Assembly (NCBI RefSeq): GCF_004340875.1
Contig: NZ_SLXQ01000004.1
Coordinates: 248,001 to 312,000, forward strand
Reading direction: 5' to 3'
From: Tamaricihabitans halophyticus
GTDB taxonomy: Bacteria; Actinomycetota; Actinomycetes; Mycobacteriales; Pseudonocardiaceae
Length of the DNA: 64,000 bases
A program made the position numbers and the translations under genes. This document shows positions 33,803-42,800 of the stretch, piece by piece. The notes beneath the pieces were generated by a model. The model saw only the letters and a program-made list of their open reading frames with translations. It ran no database searches and was not told where the DNA came from. The stretch's first letter is position 1, and each line of letters begins with the position of its first letter.

Positions 33803-35191
33803 TTAACGAGATTCTGTGGCGCGCGTCTCGGGTAACCCGCGCATCGCGCCAAGCGCCTGCGCTGGCACATCGACCGTTGCCGCTCCGTGACCAAGCCGAT
33901 GCAGTACGGAGCGCACGATATCGCTGGTACGTGCCACGGTATTGGACAACAAGGATGAGGAAATACCGTGCGTGTGCTCGGTGCCCCCCTGCAAATACAG
34001 GCCCGCGCGCAGCGCCGGATCAGTGATCACCCGATAATCGCGCGCTACGCGGATGTTTCCTTCGGCGTCCGTTCGACACCACTCGCCCACCGCGCCGAGC
34101 AGCCGCGCCGGATCAACTGGACGATATCCGGTGGCACAGACGAGCACATCACAGTCGAGTACGGTCTTTTCCAGTGATGCCAACGATTCCACCGTGGCAC
34201 GTACCCCGCCATCGGCTTCGGCCACCTCGACCAACCTAGCCACGTTGTAGATCCGCAACCGTTCGGCGCCCAGCACCTTTTCCCGGTAGAGCCGCGCGTA
34301 CAACTCCTCGATCAACTCAGGATCAACCACGGAGTAGTTCGTGTTGCCGTGATAATCCAGGATCATCCGTTTTACCTCACCCGGCGCGGTGAAGTACTTG
34401 TCAACCGCATCTGGGTCGAACACCCGGTTGGCGAACGGGCTGTCATCGGAAGGGCTGTAACCGTACCGGGAGAACACCGCGCAGATCTCCGCGCGCGGGA
34501 ACCGATCATGCAGGTACTTGGCCACTTCCGCGGCGCTCTGCCCAGCACCGACCACGGCGAACCTCGCTGGATCCGACTCGGCGATCGTATCTACTCTGGA
34601 CAAGAGATCGCGGTTGTGCCAGACGCGCTCGCCAAGGGACACACCGTCCGGCAGATTCGGTTCCATGCCGATCCCGAGCACCAGATTACGCGCCCGGTAC
34701 AGCACGGTCGGCGCACCGCCACCGGTAGGCCGAGTGACCACATCGAACAACTCAACCGTCGAACCGGTGGTAACCGGGCGAATCTCGGTCACCACCGTGC
34801 CGTAAGCGACCTGATCCGCGAACCTCGCCGCGGCCCACTCCAGGTAGTCGTGAAACTCGACACGAAGCGGGAAAAGGGATTTCTGGTTGATGAAATCGAC
34901 CAGCCGTCCCTTGTTGTGCAGGTAGGCAAGAAAGCTGAACTCGCTGGTCGGATTGCGCAAGGTGACCAGATCTTTCATAAAGGACACCTGCATCGTCGCA
35001 TCGTCGATCAGCATCCCGCGATGCCAGCCAAAGGCAGCCTGCCGTTCCACGAACGCCGCGGTCAGATCCTGCCGCCCAGCCTGCTGATTGTGCTCCCGGA
35101 CGGCAATCGCCAGCGCAAGGTTTGACGGGCCGAACCCAACTCCTACCACGTCGTATGTCGGTACCTGCTCATCTGGCGATTGCTGCGACAT
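33803..35191 (-). CDS. L-ornithine N5-monooxygenase (siderophore hydroxylase)
   Basis: A 462-residue flavin N-monooxygenase of the SidA/PvdA/IucD/CchB family. It hydroxylates the side-chain amine of ornithine (or lysine) with NADPH and O2, the committed step to hydroxamates. The FAD motif GVGFGPSNLALAI, the NADPH motif VVGAGQSAAEVAKYL, the substrate-region DYHGNTNYSVVDPE and the final VCATGYRPVDPARLL are intact. The Asn-Tyr-Ser block fits ornithine enzymes. It diverges from the ABC exporter, sharing a promoter region with iron boxes. The product feeds the hydroxyornithine-selecting modules of the NRPS. Confidence 0.95.
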   Translation of the reverse strand: MSQQSPDEQVPTYDVVGVGFGPSNLALAIAVREHNQQAGRQDLTAAFVERQAAFGWHRGMLIDDATMQVSFMKDLVTLRNPTSEFSFLAYLHNKGRLVDFINQKSLFPLRVEFHDYLEWAAARFADQVAYGTVVTEIRPVTTGSTVELFDVVTRPTGGGAPTVLYRARNLVLGIGMEPNLPDGVSLGERVWHNRDLLSRVDTIAESDPARFAVVGAGQSAAEVAKYLHDRFPRAEICAVFSRYGYSPSDDSPFANRVFDPDAVDKYFTAPGEVKRMILDYHGNTNYSVVDPELIEELYARLYREKVLGAERLRIYNVARLVEVAEADGGVRATVESLASLEKTVLDCDVLVCATGYRPVDPARLLGAVGEWCRTDAEGNIRVARDYRVITDPALRAGLYLQGGTEHTHGISSSLLSNTVARTSDIVRSVLHRLGHGAATVDVPAQALGAMRGLPETRATESR

Positions 35192-35498
35192 TCCCGTCCT
35201 CTCACGCTCGCGCCAACTGGCAACGGCTGACGACTAGAAGACAACTGGTGCACCGGCCGCACACCTTAGCCTAGATTAATGTAGGTGAGCCTAACCTAAT
35301 GATCATGATCATAGACGGCCCACTGGGAACTGTGCGTGTGCGGCCGCTCACGTATCGATGCGCACTACTAAGGATAGGCTTGCTTCGCTTATCGTGTCAC
35401 GCGTTGCCACGGCGGGGCGCCCGTTCGGCCGAACGGCCAACCAGGCACAGTGACCGCTGACCACGAAAGTGCTGACCACGAAAGTAAGGAACGATGCG
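35192..35498. promoter_or_regulatory. Divergent siderophore promoter region with iron boxes
   Basis: A 307-base region between the hydroxylase and the ABC exporter. Three 19-mers match the DtxR/IdeR consensus TTAGGTTAGGCTAACCTAA: 35281-35299 at 16 of 19, an overlapping 35266-35284 at 12 of 19, and 35369-35387 at 12 of 19. A 14-base palindrome ATGATCATGATCAT lies at 35299-35312. Iron-dependent repression of both directions is likely. Confidence 0.75.
35281..35299. promoter_or_regulatory. Strong IdeR/DmdR-like iron box
   Basis: The 19-mer GTAGGTGAGCCTAACCTAA matches 16 of 19 consensus positions, the best iron box in the window. It lies about 90 bases upstream of the hydroxylase start. Confidence 0.8.
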
Positions 35499-37211
35499 AT
35501 GCCGCAGCAGCCGAAGCCAGGCAGCCGGCCCGCGCGTGGCGTCCTGGCCAGCTCGATTCGGGGCCAGTCCGCACTGGTGACGACCAGTACGGTGTTCTAT
35601 ATCTTGCACCAGGGCGCTGAGGCCTCGGTGCCGCTGCTGATCGGCGTGATCATCGACGAGGCGGTCACCACCGGCTCGGTGAGTGCACTGGCCCGCTGGC
35701 TGCTCATCCTCGCGGCGGTGTTTCTCGGCCTCGCGCTGAGCTTCCGGTACGGCGCCCGTGCTGGCGAACGCGCCTCGTATCAGGCGGCGCACCGGTTGCG
35801 GATGCGACTCACCAGCAGGGTCGTCGATCAGCACGGTGGAGCCGAAGCCGGCCGGCTGTCGGGGGCTTTGGTGAACATCGCGACGAATGACGCCAAGCGG
35901 GTGGGCGCGGTCAATCTCGCGCTGCCCCTTGGTGTCGCCGGCCTCGCCGGCATTCTGGTCGCGGGCACGGTATTGCTCCGCATCTCCACACCGCTCGGCC
36001 TGCTGGTCCTGCTCGGCACCCCGTTACTACTCGTCCTGGCCCACCTGCTCGGCAAACCGCTCGAGCGGCGCAGTGGCGCGGAGCAGGAACGAGCCGCGCA
36101 CGCCTCGGGTGTGGCCGCGGACCTGGTCTCCGGACTACGCGTACTCAAGGGCATCGGCGCCGTTTCCACCGCCGTGGCCAGGTATCGCGCCACCAGCAGG
36201 AACTCGCTGGCGGCTACGGTCCGCGCCGCCCGCGCCGAAGCCTGGCACGACGGGGCGATCCTGATACTCACCGGGGTGCTGATCGCGCTGATCGCGCTCG
36301 TCGGCGGGCAGCTCGCGATCAACGCCGAGATCACCATCGGCAACCTGGTCACCGCGGTCGGCTTGGCTCAGTTCCTGCTGGGACCACTGCAGATCTTCGC
36401 CGTGGTGAACGGGCAGCTCGCGCAGGGCAGGGCTTCCGCGAAGCGGATCGGCGAGGTACTTGCCGCCACACCGGCGGTGCATGCCGGCGAGGAGCCGCTG
36501 CCCAGCACCATCCGCGGTGAACTCCGACTGCGCGGATTGCGACTCGATCCACTGCACGATGTTGACCTGTCCGTACCGGCTGGGCACACGCTCGGGATCG
36601 TCGCCACTGATGCGCGCGCGGCGACGGCCTTACTGGACTGCCTTGGCCGGGCCGCGGAACCCACGGCGGGATCGGTTTCGCTGGACGGGATCGACGTGTC
36701 CACTGTCGCGCCGAGCCGGCTTCGCGAGGCGCTCGTGGTCGCGGCGCATGACGCGGATCTGTTCGAGGAGAGCCTGCTGGACAACGTCACGGCCGCGACA
36801 CCGGAACTGTCCGAGGACGCGGTGGCCGCGGCCCTGCGCGCCTCCGGCGGGGACGAGGTCGCGGAAACCCTCCCCGCTGGCGCGCACACCGTACTCGCCG
36901 AACGGGGCCGCTCACTGTCCGGTGGGCAACGACAGCGGGTTGCCCTTGCCCGCGCGCTCGCCGGCGATCCACCGGTGCTGGTGCTGCATGAGCCCACCAC
37001 CGCCGTGGACGCCGTGACCGAAGCGCGGATCGCCGAGGGTATTCGCGAGCTGCGTACTGGACGCACCACCGTGCTGGTCACTACCAGCCCAACACTGCTG
37101 AAGATCACCGACACGGTGGTTTTCGTTGCCGGGGCAGCGGTCCAGGCCGAGGACACGCACTCCCGGTTGTTGCGCGCGGACGACCAGTATCGCTCGGCGG
37201 TATTGGGATGA
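35499..37211 (+). CDS. ABC exporter half 1 with degenerate nucleotide site
   Basis: A 570-residue half-transporter: six membrane helices then an ABC ATPase domain. The signature LSGGQRQRVALARAL is intact. Walker A reads GIVATDARAATAL (no GKS/T), Walker B reads LVLHEPT (Asp to His) and the H-loop His is absent (LVTTSPTLL). It therefore cannot bind and hydrolyse ATP normally alone. It pairs with the next gene, whose defects are complementary. The ATG at 35499 follows AAGGA. Its promoter region holds an iron box, so siderophore export is the probable role. Confidence 0.9.
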   Translation: MPQQPKPGSRPARGVLASSIRGQSALVTTSTVFYILHQGAEASVPLLIGVIIDEAVTTGSVSALARWLLILAAVFLGLALSFRYGARAGERASYQAAHRLRMRLTSRVVDQHGGAEAGRLSGALVNIATNDAKRVGAVNLALPLGVAGLAGILVAGTVLLRISTPLGLLVLLGTPLLLVLAHLLGKPLERRSGAEQERAAHASGVAADLVSGLRVLKGIGAVSTAVARYRATSRNSLAATVRAARAEAWHDGAILILTGVLIALIALVGGQLAINAEITIGNLVTAVGLAQFLLGPLQIFAVVNGQLAQGRASAKRIGEVLAATPAVHAGEEPLPSTIRGELRLRGLRLDPLHDVDLSVPAGHTLGIVATDARAATALLDCLGRAAEPTAGSVSLDGIDVSTVAPSRLREALVVAAHDADLFEESLLDNVTAATPELSEDAVAAALRASGGDEVAETLPAGAHTVLAERGRSLSGGQRQRVALARALAGDPPVLVLHEPTTAVDAVTEARIAEGIRELRTGRTTVLVTTSPTLLKITDTVVFVAGAAVQAEDTHSRLLRADDQYRSAVLG

Positions 37212-37224
37212 CGGGGGCGATGGG

Positions 37225-39024
37225 ATGACCGAGCCACACGGAGACGCCGCGGCCAGGCAACAACCGACCGGGCAGGCCGGCTTGCTGCCAACGGCGGACG
37301 GGCCGGCCATTCGCGGTGCGCTCGGCGCGCTGCTGCGTAGTGCACGTTGGCTCGCCGCCGGCGCGTTTCTGCTCATGCTCGTCGCCACCGGGCTCGGCTT
37401 GCTTATCCCGCCGCTGCTTGGCTATCTCGTCGATCTCGTCGCCGAACAACGCGCGGCCGATACGATCGTCCTACCAGTGCTGCTGATTCTGGGTATCGCT
37501 ATCGGGCAGGGCATTACCACCGCGGTCGGTTTGACCAGGCTGGCCAGGCTCGGCGAAGGAATGCTGGCCGAACTGCGTGAGCGCTTCGTCCGGCGGGCGT
37601 TGCACCTGCCACTGGAACGCGTGGAGCAGGCCGGGTCCGGTGATCTGACCGCACGGGTAACCAACGACGTATCGATGATCGCGGACGCGGTGCGCAACGC
37701 GCTGCCGGAGCTGGCGCGCTCCGGGCTGACCATCGTGCTCACCCTGATTGGCATGATCGTCCTTGACTGGCGATTCGCGGCCGTCGCCCTTGTCGTCGCG
37801 CCGATCCACGTACTGACGGTGCGCTGGTACCAGCGCCACGCCGTACCGCTGTATGCCGCGCAACGGGTAGCGACGGGTGCACAACAACACCAGTTGCTGG
37901 ATACCGTCGGTGGAGCCCATACGGTGCGCACCTTTCGGCTCGGCACGGCACATGTCGACAAAGTCCGGACCCGCTCCACGCGTGCGATGGAGCTGATGCT
38001 GCGGGGCGTGCGGCTGGTTACCGGTTTCTACAATCGACTGAACTTTGCCGAACTCCTCGGCTTGAGCACCGTGCTGATCACCGGCTTCGTGCTTGTCCAA
38101 AATGGCTCGGCGACCATCGGCACCGCCACGGCCGCGGCGTTGTACTTCCACAACCTGTTCAATCCGATCAACGCCGCGCTGCGGTTGGTGGACGACGCGC
38201 AGGTCGCGCTCGCCAGCCTGGCCAGGCTCGTCGGCGTGACTGAACTACCCCCACAACCGGAGAACACCCGCACCGGTCAGCAGCTCGACCCGACGATCAA
38301 GGTCGCCAACGTTCGACATGAGTACGTGCCGGGCCAGCCCGTACTTCGGGATATCGACCTCGAGGTGGCGGCTGGTCAGCGCGTCGCTCTGGTTGGCGCG
38401 AGCGGTGCGGGCAAGACCACGCTCGCCAAGTTGATCGCCGGGATACACGCACCGAGCAGGGGCTCGATCACCCTGGGCGAGGTCGACCTTACCGAGCGCG
38501 GACCACACGCGATCAGTGATTTGGTCGGTCTGATTAGCCAGGAGGTGCATGTATTCGCCGGCCCGCTCGCCGACGACCTGCGCCTTGCCAAACCCAAGGC
38601 TGCCGACGAGGAACTGCTCGCGGCTGTTGACCAAGTGGGCGCGCGGGATTGGGTCCAGGCGCTGCCCGATGGTCTGGCCACCGTGGTGGGCGAGGGTGGC
38701 CACCGGCTGACCGTCACCCAAGCCCAACAACTCGCGCTCGCACGCCTGATACTGGCGGATCCGCGGATCGCGATCCTGGACGAGGCCACCGCGGACGCGG
38801 GCAGCGCGGGCGCCCGCGTGCTGGAATCCGCTGCCGCCAACGCACTCGCCGGGCGCACGGCGCTGGTGGTGGCGCATCGGCTCACGCAGGCGGCTGCCTG
38901 CGACCGCATCGTGGTACTGGATGCGGGCGCCATCGTGGAAACCGGTACCCACGACGAGCTGGTTGCCGCCGACGGACGCTACGCCCGGCTGTGGCGCGCC
39001 TGGTCCGCCCCACGCCCGACCTGA
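37225..39024 (+). CDS. ABC exporter half 2 with degenerate signature motif
   Basis: A 599-residue half-transporter. Walker A (GASGAGKTTL), Walker B (IAILDEAT) and H-loop (VAHRLTQ) are canonical, but the signature reads LTVTQAQQLALARLIL instead of LSGGQ. With half 1, one composite ATP site (Walker A of half 2, signature of half 1) is complete and the other is doubly degenerate, as in asymmetric heterodimeric exporters. It starts 13 bases after half 1. Substrate probably the siderophore made by the neighbouring NRPS; the direction of transport is inferred from the exporter fold. Confidence 0.9.
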   Translation: MTEPHGDAAARQQPTGQAGLLPTADGPAIRGALGALLRSARWLAAGAFLLMLVATGLGLLIPPLLGYLVDLVAEQRAADTIVLPVLLILGIAIGQGITTAVGLTRLARLGEGMLAELRERFVRRALHLPLERVEQAGSGDLTARVTNDVSMIADAVRNALPELARSGLTIVLTLIGMIVLDWRFAAVALVVAPIHVLTVRWYQRHAVPLYAAQRVATGAQQHQLLDTVGGAHTVRTFRLGTAHVDKVRTRSTRAMELMLRGVRLVTGFYNRLNFAELLGLSTVLITGFVLVQNGSATIGTATAAALYFHNLFNPINAALRLVDDAQVALASLARLVGVTELPPQPENTRTGQQLDPTIKVANVRHEYVPGQPVLRDIDLEVAAGQRVALVGASGAGKTTLAKLIAGIHAPSRGSITLGEVDLTERGPHAISDLVGLISQEVHVFAGPLADDLRLAKPKAADEELLAAVDQVGARDWVQALPDGLATVVGEGGHRLTVTQAQQLALARLILADPRIAILDEATADAGSAGARVLESAAANALAGRTALVVAHRLTQAAACDRIVVLDAGAIVETGTHDELVAADGRYARLWRAWSAPRPT

Positions 39025-39033
39025 CGCGGCGCC

Positions 39034-39070
39034 CCGTGTTCGCGTTCTTTAGGGATCTTGCGGTTCTTGG
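39034..39070. repeat. Dispersed intergenic repeat, copy 3
   Basis: CCGTGTTCGCGTTCTTTAGG followed by a TTGCGGTTCTT tract lies between the convergent ABC exporter and acetyltransferase genes. It overlaps the acetyltransferase stop. The core CGCGTTCTTT is shared with copies 1 and 4. Confidence 0.5.
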
Positions 39071-39654
39071 GTAGGTGGGCGGCGGTCGTGGATCATCAGC
39101 GCGGCCCGCTTTCGTTCCAGGTCCACGGTACGTGCCTGCCGAAAACCAGCTCGTTGGAAGGCCCGGACGGCACGTTCGTTGCGGACATCCGGTTCGGCGA
39201 CAACCCGGGCGGCTACCGGGTACTCGGCAAACTGCCAAGCAGCCATCGCGGCCAGCAGCCGAGGGCCCAAACCTCTGCCGACATAGCGCGTCGAACCGAT
39301 CAGTACGTGAATACCGCGATCCCGGTCGGACAGTTCCGGCTCACCAGCAAGCGGCGAACTGGCCACCTCGTAGGTCTCCCAATAACTCGCCGGAGCACCG
39401 TCCAGTTCCCCGATCCACGCCGACTCCCCCCGATTTTCGGCAAACGCGCGCAGGTACTCCCGCACGACCGCTACCGAGTACGCTCCTTCACCGTCCCTAT
39501 CGGTATGCAATCGCCAGAAGTTCTTGGCATGCTCGGCGTTCAGCCAGTCCCGCACCAGCGGCGCATCCTCCTGCGCCGAGGCTGGGCGTACCGCCATCCC
39601 AGCTGGAACCTCCGATACGGGAAGGTGCACGAGTCGACTCCGTGCCGCAGTCAT
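39049..39654 (-). CDS. Siderophore N-acyltransferase (IucB/MbtK-like GNAT)
   Basis: A 201-residue GNAT of the IucB/AlcB/MbtK type (Acetyltransf_8). Typical are the FWRLHTDRDGEGAYSVAVV start, SYWETYEVASSPL, HVLIGSTRYVGRGLGPRLL (acetyl-CoA loop) and VVAEPDVRNERAVRAFQRAGF. The family acylates hydroxylated side-chain amines of ornithine or lysine. Here it would make N5-acetyl-N5-hydroxyornithine (or formyl; the donor is not decidable). ATG 39654 follows GAGGAA. It is the last gene of the SBP-NRPS-MbtH operon. In the erythrochelin system, as I recall, acetylation is supplied from elsewhere; here the enzyme is local. Confidence 0.86.
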   Translation of the reverse strand: MTAARSRLVHLPVSEVPAGMAVRPASAQEDAPLVRDWLNAEHAKNFWRLHTDRDGEGAYSVAVVREYLRAFAENRGESAWIGELDGAPASYWETYEVASSPLAGEPELSDRDRGIHVLIGSTRYVGRGLGPRLLAAMAAWQFAEYPVAARVVAEPDVRNERAVRAFQRAGFRQARTVDLERKRAALMIHDRRPPTQEPQDP

Positions 39655-39683
39655 GTCGTTCCTCGATTCGAGCGCCGGTTCGG

Positions 39684-39893
39684 TTACTCCCCCATCGCCT
39701 CTACCAGGCTACGTGGGCGCATATCGGTCCAGTTCCGCTCCACATAGTTCAGACACGCCTCCCGTGACTCGACACCGAACACCTGGGACCAGCCAGCCGG
39801 CACCTCGGCAAACGATGGCCACAGACTGTGCTGGTTCTCCGCGTTCACCAGCACCACGAACTGACCCTCTGGGTCGTCGAACGGGTTACTCAT
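39684..39893 (-). CDS. mbtH: MbtH-like protein
   Basis: A 69-residue MbtH-like protein, the small chaperone/activator that binds NRPS adenylation domains. [32 protein letters not shown] and the signature [17 protein letters not shown] are complete. Its ATG, with AAGGAGG upstream, overlaps the NRPS TGA (ATGA at 39890-39893), so both proteins are made together. Confidence 0.97.
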   Translation of the reverse strand: MSNPFDDPEGQFVVLVNAENQHSLWPSFAEVPAGWSQVFGVESREACLNYVERNWTDMRPRSLVEAMGE

Positions 39894-42800
39894 ACCTTTC
39901 CTCCTTTTTGTTCGGTCAATGTAGATAGTCGAGCCTCCGGTGTCGCCACGGCGCCACGCAGTACCGATACCCACCGGTCGGCCAGCAGCGCGACGGCATT
40001 GTGGTCGAAGAGCTCAGTGGCGTACTCGAGCTCGCAGGGCACCGGCCCATCATCGGCCGGCTCATAGAAGCTCACGGTCAGCTCGGTGCGCGCGGTCCCA
40101 GTCGGCACTGCGACGAGTTCGGCACCGAGCTCTTCGACCTCGGTCAGTACCGCCTGCTCGTGGTGGACGAGTAATACCTGCGGCACTGGCGGCAGTTCCA
40201 GCTCCGCGACCAGCCAGGCATAGGGAACATCCTGGTGGTCAAGAGCACCCAACGTCGTCTCCCGGACCCTGCTCAGCAGCTGGAGAAAGCGCGGATCGCC
40301 AGTCGTATCGGTACGCAGCAGCACCGTGTTCGCCAGGCAGCCGACCAGCCCGCCGAGTTCGTCCTCGGTGCGACCGGCGACCTGAGTGCCGATCGGAAGC
40401 TCGGTGTGCCCCTCGGCGCCCAGTACCGTACCCAGCGCGGCGTGCAGGATCATGAACATGCTTGTTCCGGTGCGCTGAGCTAGCCCATCGATCGCGGCGT
40501 GCAGTGCGCTGTCCAGAGTGAACTCGTATCGACCACCGGCGGTCGAGGTGGCCTCCACCGCCTTCGCGCCCGGCAGCCGAACTCGCCCGGCAAGGCCAGC
40601 CAGCTGGCCGCGCCAGTACTCGATCTGGGTCGCAGCGAGGCTGCCAGCGTCATCAGGGTCACCGAGTAGCTGATGCGCCCACAGCGTGTAGTCGGCGTAG
40701 TCGAACGGCAACGCGGTCCATTCCGGAGCCAGCCCGGCACGGCGGGCGCGGTAAGCCGTCACGAAGTCCCGTAGCAGTGGGACAACCGACCACTCGTCAA
40801 CGGCAAGATAGTGCATCCCGAACAGCAGGGCGGTTCCGTCCCGCGCGCTGAGCAACTCGACCCGCAGCGCCGGCTGCTCAACCAGTGCCGGTCGGTATCC
40901 AGCCTGTTCACCTAGCGCCGCGGTAAGCGGTTCGGCGGATTCGGCGAGCAGCACGAGTTCCGGTGGGTCGACCAACCGCTGTCTCGCCACACCGTCCTGC
41001 TCCGCGTAGGAGGTACGCAACGGCACATGGCGGTCGACGAGATCGGTGAGCGCCTGGCGGAGCGTGGGTAGATCGAACGACGTGCTGGTGGTCAACGCGA
41101 GCACCTGATCATCGCCGCCGCCGACACGGTAGCGCGCCCAATGTTCGACCTGATTCGGCGCTAGCGGCAACGCTTCCGGCCGCTCCTGGGACCGCAGGTC
41201 CGGTCGCGCGGTCCACGCCGAGTCGATTCGCTCCGCAAGCGCCGCGACCGTTGGGGCGTCGAACACGTCGCGAATGGACAGATCGGCACCGAACTCGGTG
41301 CGAATCCGCCCGAGTAGCCGCATCGCGGACATCGAGTGGCCACCGAGCGCGAAGAAACTGTCCGCCACGGCGACCTGGGCGACACCAACCCCGTGTAGCC
41401 CGAGCACTTCGGCGAACAACCCGGCAAGCTTGTGCTGGCGCGGTGTCTCAGCTACCGAGTCCGTTCCGGTCAGCGCGGCCCAGTCTGGTGCGGGCAGCGC
41501 CGCCGCGTCGATCTTGCCGTTCGGCGTCAGCGGGAGCGGCCCGGCCAGTTCCACCAGAACATGCGGCATGAAGTAGTCCGGTAGCAACGTGGCAAGCTGC
41601 CCGCGAATAGTGGGTTCGTCCAGCCCAGCCGAGTCCGGATCCGGTACCAGGTATCCGACCAACCTGGGCTCCCCGGTACTCCGGTCCACGACAACCGTGG
41701 CTTGGCCCACGCCGGCACATTCGGTGAGTACGGCGACGATCTCGTCGAGTTCGATCCGGAAGCCACGGATCTTCACCTGGGCGTCGGATCGACCGAGGAA
41801 CTCCAGTGTTCCGTCCAATCGCGACCGAACAAGATCGCCGGTCCGGTACAACCGGGAACCTTCCGGGCCAAACGGGCTCGCTATGAACCGCGCCGAGGTC
41901 AGCGCTTGCCGGCCAAGATAGCCGCGTGCCAACCCCGGCCCCGCGAGGTAGAGCTCGCCGGCGACCCCGGGAGGTACCGGTCGCAACCTGGCGTCCAGCA
42001 CATACACCGCCGTGTTCGGGTCCGGCCTACCGATCGGCGCGGGGCCGCGTAGCCCTGGCTCAGCGCGCCACAGCGTGGAGTTCACCGTCGCCTCGGTCAC
42101 GCCATAACAGACGAACACGGTCAGCTCATCAACCCAGCGCTCGATGAGGTCCGCGGATACGGTTTCGGTGCCAACAAGCAACGTCGTGCCGGCAGGTAGC
42201 CGCTCCTGGCTCGGCAACGCGGAAACCAGCGAAGGTGGCAACGCGGCATGGCTCACCCGCTGGGTGCGCAGGAACTCGGTCAGCGGCCGGCCAGGAACCC
42301 GGATCTCATCGGGCGCGAGTACCAGGGTTGCACCGGTACACAAGGCCATGCACAGCTCGAAGATCGCGACGTCAAACCCGATCGAGGCGAACTGCAACAC
42401 CCGCGACCCAGGCCGCACCCCGAACCGGTCAACCGCGGTGGCCACCAGGCTCGCCAGGCCGCGATGCGGTACCACGACACCCTTTGGCCGACCGGTGGAG
42501 CCGGAGGTGTAAATGACATAGGCGGCTTGGTCGAGCGGCACCACTGTCGGCGAGAACACCGGCTCAGTCGCGGCGAGCTCACCCAGTACCTCAGCCGAAT
42601 CCAGAACCAGCCGCGATACGCCAGGCTCTCCTGCGATCTTCTCCGCATGGGTTTGCGTGGCGATCAGCAGCCGCGCGTCCGAATCGCTCAGTTGGTAGGC
42701 GAGCCGGTCGGCGGGATGCGCGATATCCAACGGCAGGTACACGGCGCCCAGTGTGGTGATCGCGAGCAGCACGCCGATCTGTTCGGCACCGCGCGGCAAG

